The notes beneath the pieces are model-generated. The model did not search any database, was not told where the DNA came from, and saw only the letters and a list, made by a program, of their open reading frames with translations. 5,724 nucleotides of DNA, taken from the NCBI GenBank assembly GCA_900756605.1, contig CAAEKX010000062.1, positions 1-5,724 on the forward strand, read 5' to 3'. This document shows positions 1 to 5,724 of the stretch, piece by piece. This DNA comes from Coriobacteriia bacterium (GTDB lineage Bacteria > Actinomycetota > Coriobacteriia > Coriobacteriales > QAMH01). Positions within the stretch are counted from its first letter, which is position 1. Each line of letters starts with the position of its first letter. Both the position numbers and the translations under genes were made by a program.

Positions 1-244
1 CTGCGGGATAGAGCTCGGTTATCGAGGGAACGGGCATGCCGTCGGGAACATTCACGGTCAAACCGGTAAGGCAGCCGTCAACGGCATCGGGTGCGATGAA
101 GGTGTAGAGCAGCTCGCAGGAATCCTCGAGCGTCGTCGCGCAGATTTGCACGAAACGGTAATCACGCTGCTTGAAGTCCGAAACCGCTTCGAAGAGCGCA
201 TCGAGTTCCACGGTCTCAAACACGTTGGGTTGAAATAGTATCAT
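1..244 (-). CDS. echD: Ech hydrogenase NuoC-like subunit EchD, N-terminal part (cut by window edge)
   Basis: My own translation from the ATG at 244-242 gives 81 residues that stay open to the window edge, beginning MILFQPNVFETVELDALFEA. The segment RDYRFVQICATTLED (about residues 28-41) followed by ELLYTFIAPD and by VPSITELYP near the cut matches the start of the 30-kDa subunit (NuoC) fold of complex I and of group 4 hydrogenases. In Ech this protein bridges the small and large catalytic subunits on the cytoplasmic side of the membrane. The start is supported by GGAGGG five bases upstream and lies 10 bases after the echC stop, so it is almost certainly co-translated with echC. The fourth position in the operon fits EchD. 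A fused NuoC-NuoD protein, as in HycE or HyfG, cannot be excluded because the rest is outside the window; the family call is firm and the exact subunit name less so. Confidence 0.8.
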   Translation of the reverse strand, partial: MILFQPNVFETVELDALFEAVSDFKQRDYRFVQICATTLEDSCELLYTFIAPDAVDGCLTGLTVNVPDGMPVPSITELYPA

Positions 245-254
245 GCTCACCCTC

Positions 255-788
255 CTACTCGACGCCCGCACCCGAGGCACCGGGCACGTCATCGACATCG
301 GCAACGGATGCATGCGCACCCGTTGAGGCTTGCGCGTCGGTTCGATCCTTGTCGGCCGGATTCATCTTCATGGCCTTTGCCTTCTCCTCGAGAATCCCGA
401 CGCCTGCGATGACGGCATCGAGGATTGACTCGGGCTTGACGGCGCAGCCGGGAACGTAGGCATCGACGGGGATGACGGTGTCGACGCCACCGAGAATGTT
501 GTAACAGGTCTGGTAGACACCGCCACCACAGGCACACGCGCCACAGGCAACGACAACCTTGGGCTCGAGCATCTGATCGTAGATCTGCTTGACGACCGGC
601 GCGTTCTGGTCGTTGATGCCACCCGTGACGACAAAGATGTCAGCATGCTTGGGATTGCCCGTGTTGACGACGCCGAAGCGCTCCGCATCATAGAGCGGAG
701 TCAGCGCAGCGGGCACCTCGATGTCACAACCGTTGCAGCTCGAGCCATCGTAGTGAATGATCCAGGGTGACTTTCCCACGTTAGACAT
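255..788 (-). CDS. echC: Ech hydrogenase small subunit EchC (NuoB-like, [4Fe-4S] protein)
   Basis: The product (177 residues) is the NuoB-like small subunit, which carries the proximal [4Fe-4S] cluster and passes electrons between the ferredoxin-like subunit and the [NiFe] site of the large subunit. With the ATG at 788 as start, the expected ligands are visible: SCNGCD (C18, C21), GACACGGG (C85) and PGCAVKPE (C115). Three further cysteines (C82, C87, C95) sit around the third ligand. The usual double proline after the last ligand is replaced by Ala-Val. The conserved fold ends near residue 140; the last 35 or so residues are an acidic Ala/Asp/Ser/Gly-rich tail. A longer reading from GTG at 797 adds three residues, but that GTG overlaps the GGGAGG ribosome binding site, so ATG 788 is preferred. 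The gene lies 18 bases after echB and 10 before echD. Confidence in the family is high; assignment to Ech rather than Hyf/Coo rests mainly on gene order. Confidence 0.9.
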   Translation of the reverse strand: MSNVGKSPWIIHYDGSSCNGCDIEVPAALTPLYDAERFGVVNTGNPKHADIFVVTGGINDQNAPVVKQIYDQMLEPKVVVACGACACGGGVYQTCYNILGGVDTVIPVDAYVPGCAVKPESILDAVIAGVGILEEKAKAMKMNPADKDRTDAQASTGAHASVADVDDVPGASGAGVE

Positions 789-796
789 AGTTGGCA

Positions 797-802
797 CCTC
801 CC
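797..802 (-). promoter_or_regulatory. Ribosome binding site of echC that decides its start
   Basis: The message reads GGGAGG, then eight bases, then ATG at 788. An in-frame GTG at 797-795 uses the last G of this site as its first base and therefore cannot be served by it. This supports the shorter EchC of 177 residues. Confidence 0.8.
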
Positions 803-806
803 GATT

Positions 807-1691
807 CTAGATGAACAGCAGGTAGACGATATTGATGGTACCGGCGACCAATGCGACCCACCAGGCGCTCTTGAGCATCGTCTCCCACTTGAAGCGAGCG
901 AAGTTATTGTCAATCCAGATCTCGAAGAACCAGATGACAAGCGCGACGACGATGGCCACCACGGCGGCAACCCAGCCCCCGGCCCAGATGACGAACATAC
1001 CCGTCCACCCGAGGAAGAGTATGGTCTCGTACCAGTGCGAGAGCTCGACGAGGGCAAGCGTGCGACCCGAGAACTCGGTCACGATACCTCGGACGATCTC
1101 CTGGTGCGCGTGCTGCGCCATCGAGATATCGAACGGCGACTTGCGCAGCTTGATGGTGAGCACGTAGAGGAAGCCGATGAAGATGAGCGGCAGGTAGCGC
1201 ACGAGCGGCATCTCGACCGAGAGCAGATCGGCGACGTAGAAGGAGCCGGTCGCCAGGAACATGCCGATAGCGACAAGCAGTACCATGGGCTCGTAGGACA
1301 TGACCTGCACGGTCTCACGTTCGGCACCGAGGTCTGCGTACGGAGAGCGCGAAGAGTAGCCGGCGAGGATGAAGAACAGCGCACCAAGCGTCTGGATGAA
1401 GACGCAGAGCAGGAAGTTGCCGCCGGCGAAGAACACCATGCCGGAGAGCACGATGAAGATGAGGTAAAGCCAGACGTAGAGGTCCTGCGCGCCGTTGACG
1501 GTGGCATCCTCCTTGGCAAGCAATTTGCGGAAATCCCACCAGGGCTGGAGGAGCCTGGGGCCGACACGGCCCTGCATGCCCGCGGTTATCTTGCGATCAA
1601 GACCGGCGAGGATACAGCCGACGAAAGGCGCGACGATGAGGAACGCAAGCACGCCGATGATTGACCAGATCGAAAAGCCAAAGATCTCCAT
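807..1691 (-). CDS. echB: Ech hydrogenase membrane subunit EchB (NuoH-like)
   Basis: This 294-residue protein is the NuoH-like membrane subunit that anchors the hydrophilic hydrogenase module and links it to ion translocation. Visible family marks are GRVGPR (41-46) after the first membrane helix, the SPYADLGAERETVQVMSYEP block (116-135), KSPFDIS (184-190), HAHQEIVRGIVTEFSG (194-209) and VELSHWYE (215-222). The last three are typical of the hydrogenase branch rather than of true complex I. About eight hydrophobic segments can be seen, with acidic and histidine residues (E124, E126, E198, E206, H194, H196) in the polar loops. Length is normal for the family. The start ATG at 1691 shares its A with the TAA stop of echA (TAATG), and the site AAGGGGGGA lies inside the end of echA, so translation is probably coupled to echA. 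Confidence 0.92.
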   Translation of the reverse strand: MEIFGFSIWSIIGVLAFLIVAPFVGCILAGLDRKITAGMQGRVGPRLLQPWWDFRKLLAKEDATVNGAQDLYVWLYLIFIVLSGMVFFAGGNFLLCVFIQTLGALFFILAGYSSRSPYADLGAERETVQVMSYEPMVLLVAIGMFLATGSFYVADLLSVEMPLVRYLPLIFIGFLYVLTIKLRKSPFDISMAQHAHQEIVRGIVTEFSGRTLALVELSHWYETILFLGWTGMFVIWAGGWVAAVVAIVVALVIWFFEIWIDNNFARFKWETMLKSAWWVALVAGTINIVYLLFI

Positions 1692-3901
1692 TACTGGTTC
1701 CCCCCTTCACTGCTCGAGCTATCGGAGCCCTGTGCATCCGAAGACGAGCTCTGGACGAACATCTGGATGAAGAGCGTGTCCATGAGGTCATCCATGTCTT
1801 CGATGCCTATCTCCTTGAAGGCGTCCTTGTTCTGCTCCCAGGACTGGCGATAGTACTCGTAGTATTGCTGGTAGGTGGTGAAGTCGATGTTGTTCTGCTC
1901 CCAGAGGCTGCCCTCGTAGGAGTCATGTGCCGCGGAGATTCCCACAAGCGTGTCTTTCTCGGCAGCCGCCGACTGCACGACGAAGGCAAAGGAGCTGAAG
2001 ATGAGCGTGAGGGAGACGACGATGCCGATAAGCACCATCTTGCGCTCGCCAAAGATGTCGTTCATGTACCAGTTGCGCTGCGTGGCGGTGCTGACCCCGT
2101 TGAAGGAGTTGCGGAAGGTGCGGGCGCTCTCGTCCACACCGACGCCCGAAAGGTACACCGGCGCGATGCGCTTCTTGGTGTTTCCGGAGAAGCCGAGGAA
2201 GATGACGGCGATGACGAGCGCGATGATCGCCATGATCCACAGGTCGCCGATGGGTATGGCGTTCGAGGCAACGCCGAACATGGTCTGCAGGTACGGGGCC
2301 ACGACGGACACCGAGATGAGCGGGAAGCCGATGCAGCAGCCGACGGTGAGGACGGTCATGAGGCCAAGGCTCGCCCACTCGCTGCGAAAGACGGTGAGCT
2401 CGACGTCCTGAGCATCGTTATTGGCGATGGCGAGGATCTTGCCAAGCCACTTGGTCCAGAACATGAAGGTCGCGGCCGATCCGAAGACGAGCAAAACGAG
2501 CAGGATGACGTTCTCGGACTGCGCGAAGGATTGCAGTGCCGCCCATTTCGAGACGAGCATGCCGAAGGGCGCGATGAACATGCCCATGATGCCGATGGCC
2601 ATGAGACGGGCAAGACGCGGCATGCGCTCGAAGAGATCGTCCATGTCCTCGATATTGCGACTGCCGATGTGATGCTCGGCGGTACCCACGCACAGGAAGA
2701 GCAGCGACTTGGCGACCGCGTGGAAGATGAGCAGGAAGATGGCGGCCCAGATCGCACCGTCAGTGCCGACACCGGCACAGGCAACGATAAGGCCGAGGTT
2801 CGAAATCGTCGAGTACGCGAGCACGCGCTTCGCGTTGGATTGGCTGATAGCCGCAAGCGCGCAGAACAGGAAGGTCGCAATACCGACGGTCATGACGAGG
2901 AATCCGGGGATGGTGAAGCCGAGGCAGGGAGAGATCTTGATGAGGAGGAAGACACCGGCCTTGACCATGGTCGATGAGTGCAGCAACGCCGACGTGGGCG
3001 TGGGCGCGACCATGGCACCGAGCAGCCAGCTCTGGAAGGGCATCTGGGCTGCCTTGGTAAATGCCGCGAGAGAGAACAGCAGCAGGGGCGCATAGGTGAC
3101 GAATGCCATGCCACTTGACGCCATGGAGAGCGTCGTGGAAATGAACACGTCAAGCTCCATCGTGCCGTAGAAGCTACCGACCCAGACCAGCGCAATGGAG
3201 AACGCGATGCCGCCAATCAGGTTGAGCGTGATCTGCAAAAAGGAGTTGTCGATGGCCTCCTTGGTGCGCGTATACCCGATGAGGGCAAACGAGCAAACCG
3301 TGGTGATCTCCCAAGCGCAGAGCATCCAGGTGAGCGCGTTGGAGAAGACGATCGCGAACATGGCGCCGAGGAAGGCGAACATGACCGAGAAGAAGATGTT
3401 GCGACGATCGGAGCCATCGTTATGAGCCTCGTGTACGCGCATGTAACCCAAACCGTAGACGATGATGCCCGAGCCAACGATACCGATGATGAGCGCCATG
3501 ATGATCGAGAAGTTATCGATGTAGAGCTCGTTGGCAACGGTGATGTCATGAGCTACCGCGAGGTCGAGATAGGTCGCCAGACCAAGCTGGATAACGGCGA
3601 GCACGACGGCAAGCGGCTTCTTGTAGTAGACGCCCTTGACGAAGATGTAGAGGCACAAGATGACCTCGATTGCGAGCGCAACGTAATCGATGACCATCGC
3701 GGCGGTATCGCTGACGGGAAACACATGAGTTTCCGGTGACAGGAACTGCACCGCACAGAAGATGCTACCGCAAGCGATAACGAGCGCGCCTATAACGGTG
3801 ATATAGCTACGCGCACGGTCGTTGCGCACGAACATCAAGACGAGAGCGACGAGCACGGGAAACAGGATAAGAAACGCCGTCGTCGCTATTCCGATATTCA
3901 T
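1691..3901 (-). CDS. echA: Ech hydrogenase large membrane subunit EchA (NuoL/M antiporter-like)
   Basis: This 736-residue, strongly hydrophobic protein belongs to the NuoL/NuoM/Mrp antiporter-like family and is the likely ion-translocating subunit of the hydrogenase. Conserved ionisable residues sit where the family has them: CAWEITT (E198), FTKAAQMPFQSWL (K283), LLHSSTMVKAG (H308, K314) and FHAVAKSLLF (H394, K398). A loop at about 575-620 ending in NWYMNDIFGERK leads into a last membrane helix (about 622-645), an arrangement seen in EchA and HyfB-type proteins. After that helix comes an unusual hydrophilic tail of about 90 residues, Tyr/Gln/Glu/Asp rich, with two WEQN motifs 21 residues apart and a Ser-rich end. 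ATG 3901 is preferred over the adjoining in-frame TTG at 3904, both being within reach of the strong GGAGGAGGGGGG site. First gene of the ech operon, followed with a one-base overlap by echB. Confidence 0.9.
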   Translation of the reverse strand: MNIGIATTAFLILFPVLVALVLMFVRNDRARSYITVIGALVIACGSIFCAVQFLSPETHVFPVSDTAAMVIDYVALAIEVILCLYIFVKGVYYKKPLAVVLAVIQLGLATYLDLAVAHDITVANELYIDNFSIIMALIIGIVGSGIIVYGLGYMRVHEAHNDGSDRRNIFFSVMFAFLGAMFAIVFSNALTWMLCAWEITTVCSFALIGYTRTKEAIDNSFLQITLNLIGGIAFSIALVWVGSFYGTMELDVFISTTLSMASSGMAFVTYAPLLLFSLAAFTKAAQMPFQSWLLGAMVAPTPTSALLHSSTMVKAGVFLLIKISPCLGFTIPGFLVMTVGIATFLFCALAAISQSNAKRVLAYSTISNLGLIVACAGVGTDGAIWAAIFLLIFHAVAKSLLFLCVGTAEHHIGSRNIEDMDDLFERMPRLARLMAIGIMGMFIAPFGMLVSKWAALQSFAQSENVILLVLLVFGSAATFMFWTKWLGKILAIANNDAQDVELTVFRSEWASLGLMTVLTVGCCIGFPLISVSVVAPYLQTMFGVASNAIPIGDLWIMAIIALVIAVIFLGFSGNTKKRIAPVYLSGVGVDESARTFRNSFNGVSTATQRNWYMNDIFGERKMVLIGIVVSLTLIFSSFAFVVQSAAAEKDTLVGISAAHDSYEGSLWEQNNIDFTTYQQYYEYYRQSWEQNKDAFKEIGIEDMDDLMDTLFIQMFVQSSSSDAQGSDSSSSEGGNQ

Positions 3902-3904
3902 CAA

Positions 3905-3990
3905 GACCCCCCTCCTCCGGATGTTGACGGCCGAGCCGAAAGTGACAGAGCCAATTTGACTACTTTAGTTCAGTGGAGAGTCTTTTGGTT
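3905..3990 (-). promoter_or_regulatory. Leader of the ech operon with probable promoter
   Basis: This 86-base stretch lies between the probable trmL terminator and echA and is the only place in the window for a promoter driving ech. Its upstream half is visibly richer in A and T than the coding DNA around it. A TAAAGT at 3962-3967 matches four of six bases of a sigma-70 type -10 box, but no convincing -35 box stands at the usual distance. Next to it is the imperfect palindrome AGTCAAATTGGCT (3949-3961). The presence of a promoter is inferred from context; the exact boxes are uncertain. Confidence 0.35.
3907..3918 (-). promoter_or_regulatory. Strong, G-rich ribosome binding site of echA
   Basis: The message carries GGAGGAGGGGGG followed by TCTTGATG. 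Several alignments to the anti-Shine-Dalgarno are possible, and an in-frame TTG (3904) directly abuts the ATG (3901). ATG is taken as the start because it is the stronger initiator and lies nine bases from GGAGGAGG; the difference is a single residue. Confidence 0.7.
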
Positions 3991-4024
3991 AAGAAAAACG
4001 GTGAGCGCGTCCAATGCTCTCCCC
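3991..4024 (-). terminator. Probable Rho-independent terminator after the trmL-like gene
   Basis: The message, beginning 15 bases after the stop codon, reads GGGGAGAGC, a seven-base loop (ATTGGAC), GCGCTCACC and then GTTTTTCTT. Seven of nine positions in the stem pair, with two internal purine-purine mismatches, and the stem is followed directly by a run of five T. It would end the sbcC-trmL transcript before the ech operon. The mismatches keep this from being a certain call. Confidence 0.6.
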
Positions 4025-4039
4025 TAGCGTATGCAGCTT

Positions 4040-4558
4040 CTAGATAACACCAGGAAAGCCGAGCTGGCGCAGCGCCTCGAAAAGGACGATGTTTGCCGCG
4101 TTTGAGAGGTTGAGGGAAACGGCGTCGGGATCGGCCGGGTCACTGAGCGGGCCCGGCGTCGTGACGGGTGAGAGCCCCTCGCGCTCGATCATGGGAATGC
4201 GCAGGCAGCGCTCGGGATGTGCCGCAAGCACATCGGCATCGATGCCAACGGATTCACGGCCAAACATGAGATAGTCGCCATCCGCATAAGAAACCTCGTG
4301 ATAGTACGCATCCGCACGCTTCGTGAACATCCAGGGACGCGCATCGGGGTTTTGGGCGAGGAATTCGTCGTAGCTATCGTAAGTGATTAAGTCGATGTCA
4401 TGCCAGTATCCCATGCCGCTGCGACGCACCATGCGGTCGTCGAGCGAGAAACCGAGCGGACCTATGAGATGCAGGCGCGTGTTGGTGAGAACGCAGGAGC
4501 GGCCGATGGTTCCCGTATTGGCGGGTATCTCGGGCTGAAACAAGACGACGTTGAGCAT
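4040..4558 (-). CDS. trmL: tRNA (cytidine/uridine-34 2'-O)-methyltransferase, TrmL (YibK) type
   Basis: The 172-residue product is a SPOUT-class methyltransferase that, by family, uses S-adenosylmethionine to methylate the 2'-oxygen of the wobble base of leucine tRNAs. Family marks are the N-terminal LFQPEIPANTGTIGRSC (6-22), LHLIGPLGF (29-37), DYLMFGRESVGI (95-106), RIPM (120-123) and the SAM-knot end SLNLSNAANIVLFEALRQLGF (148-168). Between RIPM and SLNLS lies a Pro/Asp-rich stretch about 19 residues longer than in the E. coli enzyme as I recall it; this accounts for most of the extra length over its roughly 157 residues. The start ATG at 4558 has GGGGAG nine bases upstream, and this site abuts the sbcC stop codon 14 bases away, so the two genes are very likely co-transcribed and perhaps translationally coupled. 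Exact tRNA specificity is inferred from the family. Confidence 0.88.
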   Translation of the reverse strand: MLNVVLFQPEIPANTGTIGRSCVLTNTRLHLIGPLGFSLDDRMVRRSGMGYWHDIDLITYDSYDEFLAQNPDARPWMFTKRADAYYHEVSYADGDYLMFGRESVGIDADVLAAHPERCLRIPMIEREGLSPVTTPGPLSDPADPDAVSLNLSNAANIVLFEALRQLGFPGVI

Positions 4559-4572
4559 GCTGTGTATCTCCC

Positions 4573-5724
4573 CTAGAGCACGAGTTCGAGCGTGGAGCCC
4601 GAGCGTGTCTTCGTGACCTGTATCTGACGGGCGATGCGCTCCTTGAGATCGGGAACGTGACTGATGATTCCGATCATGCGGTCATCGGAGCTGAGCTTGT
4701 CGAGCACCTCGATGGCAAGCTGGCAGGTCTCCTCGTCAAGTGTACCAAAGCCCTCGTCCACGAACATCGCATCGATGTACATGCCGCCAGCCTGCGCCAT
4801 GATGACATCCGAAAGGCCGAGTGCGAGCGCGAGCGAGGCGAGGAAGGTCTCACCACCGGAAAGCGTCTCGGAAGGACGCATCGAGCCGGTATAGCGATCG
4901 AGGACGTCGATTTCGAGACCCGCGATCGAGCGCCTGTTGCGTCCGACATCACGGTGTGCAAGGCTGTAGCGGCTGGCCGACATGACATGCAAGCGCTCGT
5001 TTGCCGCGTTCAGCACTTGGTCGAAGTAAGCGCCCTGCACGAAGGTCTCAAAGGCGACCTTGCCTAGACTGCCCGCAAGTTTGCCCGCGGCCAGGCGTGC
5101 AAGCAGGTCGATGGAGGTAAAGTTTTCCTCGAGCTGCGTGACATGTTTCTCGCCTTGCTCGAGAGCCGCGAGGCAATCCGCATGGCGAGCCACGAGCGTT
5201 TGCATGGACGTGAGCTTGTTCGCAAGGGCATCGCTGCGTCGCGCGAGCTCGGCACGTCTCTCGCGTAGCTCCGCAAGATCAGGACTTTCCTGCTCTCCTT
5301 GCGCCTCGTGGGCAGCTTTGAGCTTCGCTTCCTGCTCGGATTGCGTGCGCACGAGCTTCTCGGCTGCCGCACGCGCGGTCTCGAACTCATCCTCCATTTG
5401 CACCAGGCGTTTTTTCAAGACCGCCAACGCCTCCTCGGCAGCCTTTTTGCTCGGATGCGCAAGTGCCGCAAGACGCGTCTCGAAGCTCGTCTGGGTCTGG
5501 GCGAGTTCGAGGTTGAGCTGCATGACATGCTCCTGCAGCTCATGCTCTTGCTTCGCGAGCGTGTCAATTGCATCGCGCATGCTCGCAATCTGCGTCCCGA
5601 GCTCACGTTGGCGTTCTGCATCCGCGGCGCATGCCCTCTCGTCGGCGGCAAGCTCGTCAAGCGCGCTGCCAACCTGATCAAGTTGCATACGCAGCGCATG
5701 CTCGAGATCGTCGGGCGTCTCGCC
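4573..5724 (-). CDS. sbcC: Exonuclease subunit SbcC, C-terminal part (Rad50-like ATPase, cut by window edge)
   Basis: An open frame runs from the window edge to a TAG at 4573, giving 383 residues of a longer protein; the internal ATG at 5688 is not its start. SbcC is the SMC/Rad50-like ATPase of the SbcCD nuclease, which cuts hairpins and DNA ends during repair. In window numbering, residues 1 to about 205 are charged and heptad-rich, fitting the returning arm of the long coiled coil. The ATPase C-lobe follows: signature LSGGE (288-292), Walker B ending in DE (323-324) within MFVDEGFGTLD, and the H-loop histidine of ISHV (356). No CxxC zinc-hook motif appears, so the hook and the N-terminal Walker A lobe would lie upstream, beyond the window. 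sbcD is usually adjacent upstream but cannot be seen. It is followed after 14 bases by the trmL-like gene. Confidence 0.92.
   Translation of the reverse strand, partial: GETPDDLEHALRMQLDQVGSALDELAADERACAADAERQRELGTQIASMRDAIDTLAKQEHELQEHVMQLNLELAQTQTSFETRLAALAHPSKKAAEEALAVLKKRLVQMEDEFETARAAAEKLVRTQSEQEAKLKAAHEAQGEQESPDLAELRERRAELARRSDALANKLTSMQTLVARHADCLAALEQGEKHVTQLEENFTSIDLLARLAAGKLAGSLGKVAFETFVQGAYFDQVLNAANERLHVMSASRYSLAHRDVGRNRRSIAGLEIDVLDRYTGSMRPSETLSGGETFLASLALALGLSDVIMAQAGGMYIDAMFVDEGFGTLDEETCQLAIEVLDKLSSDDRMIGIISHVPDLKERIARQIQVTKTRSGSTLELVL

Noticed and set aside
1035..1664. A 209-codon plus-strand frame that overlaps the next plus-strand frame by ATGA, resembling a coupled pair
   Set aside because: It is antisense to echB, has no recognisable domain, and its composition mirrors that of the opposite strand; the overlap is best taken as chance.
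1661..2977. A 438-codon open frame on the plus strand, opposite echA
   Set aside because: It lies wholly antisense to echA with clear NuoL/M motifs; its product is a charged, His/Asp/Glu/Arg-rich shadow typical of the complement of a membrane protein gene with G/C third positions.
1691..3904. Complex I (nuoL-nuoH-nuoB) rather than a hydrogenase
   Set aside because: The order NuoL-like, NuoH-like, NuoB-like, NuoC-like and the EchB block KSPFDIS...HAHQEIVRGI fit group 4 hydrogenases; nuo operons have a different gene order.
3962..3996. A full sigma-70 promoter with -35 and -10 boxes before echA
   Set aside because: Only the -10-like TAAAGT is reasonable; hexamers at 16-18 bases upstream do not resemble TTGACA, so exact promoter boxes were not claimed.
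5060..5677. A 205-codon Ser/Ala/Arg-rich plus-strand frame
   Set aside because: It is the complement of the coiled-coil region of sbcC, whose heptad pattern yields Ser/Ala-rich antisense products.
4573..5688. A complete gene starting at the ATG at 5688
   Set aside because: The frame stays open to the window edge and the protein lacks the N-terminal Walker A lobe that SbcC must have, so the ATG is internal and the gene is partial.

Overview
All four complete or near-complete genes and both partial genes in this window read right to left on the minus strand. The right part (about 4040-5724) is a small DNA/RNA maintenance pair: the C-terminal part of the exonuclease ATPase SbcC, followed 14 bases later by a SPOUT-family tRNA 2'-O-methyltransferase of the TrmL type. 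A likely Rho-independent terminator closes this unit.

The left part (1-3904) is the first four genes of an Ech-type energy-converting [NiFe] hydrogenase operon (group 4), in the order echA-echB-echC-echD. These are a large NuoL/M-like antiporter-type membrane subunit, a NuoH-like membrane subunit, the NuoB-like iron-sulfur small subunit, and the start of the NuoC-like subunit, which is cut by the window edge. The genes are packed tightly: echA and echB share one base, and the later gaps are 18 and 10 bases. Each has a strong purine-rich ribosome binding site. The catalytic large subunit (echE), the ferredoxin-like subunit (echF) and any maturation genes would lie beyond base 1 and cannot be seen here. 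Such complexes couple oxidation of reduced ferredoxin by protons to H2 formation with ion pumping across the membrane, or run in reverse.

The organism is a strict or facultative anaerobe with fairly high G+C and coding third positions rich in G and C. The gene content and protein style fit an anaerobic Coriobacteriia-like actinobacterium, but this taxonomic guess is weak and rests on general impression only.

The more unusual points are: a hydrophilic C-terminal tail of about 90 residues on EchA with a repeated WEQN motif; an acidic low-complexity tail and extra cysteines on EchC; a proline-rich insertion of about 19 residues near the catalytic C-terminal motif of the TrmL-like enzyme; and an imperfect palindrome in the ech leader. 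No mobile element, CRISPR array, tRNA or rRNA was seen. The only intergenic stretch of note is 135 bases long (3905-4039).
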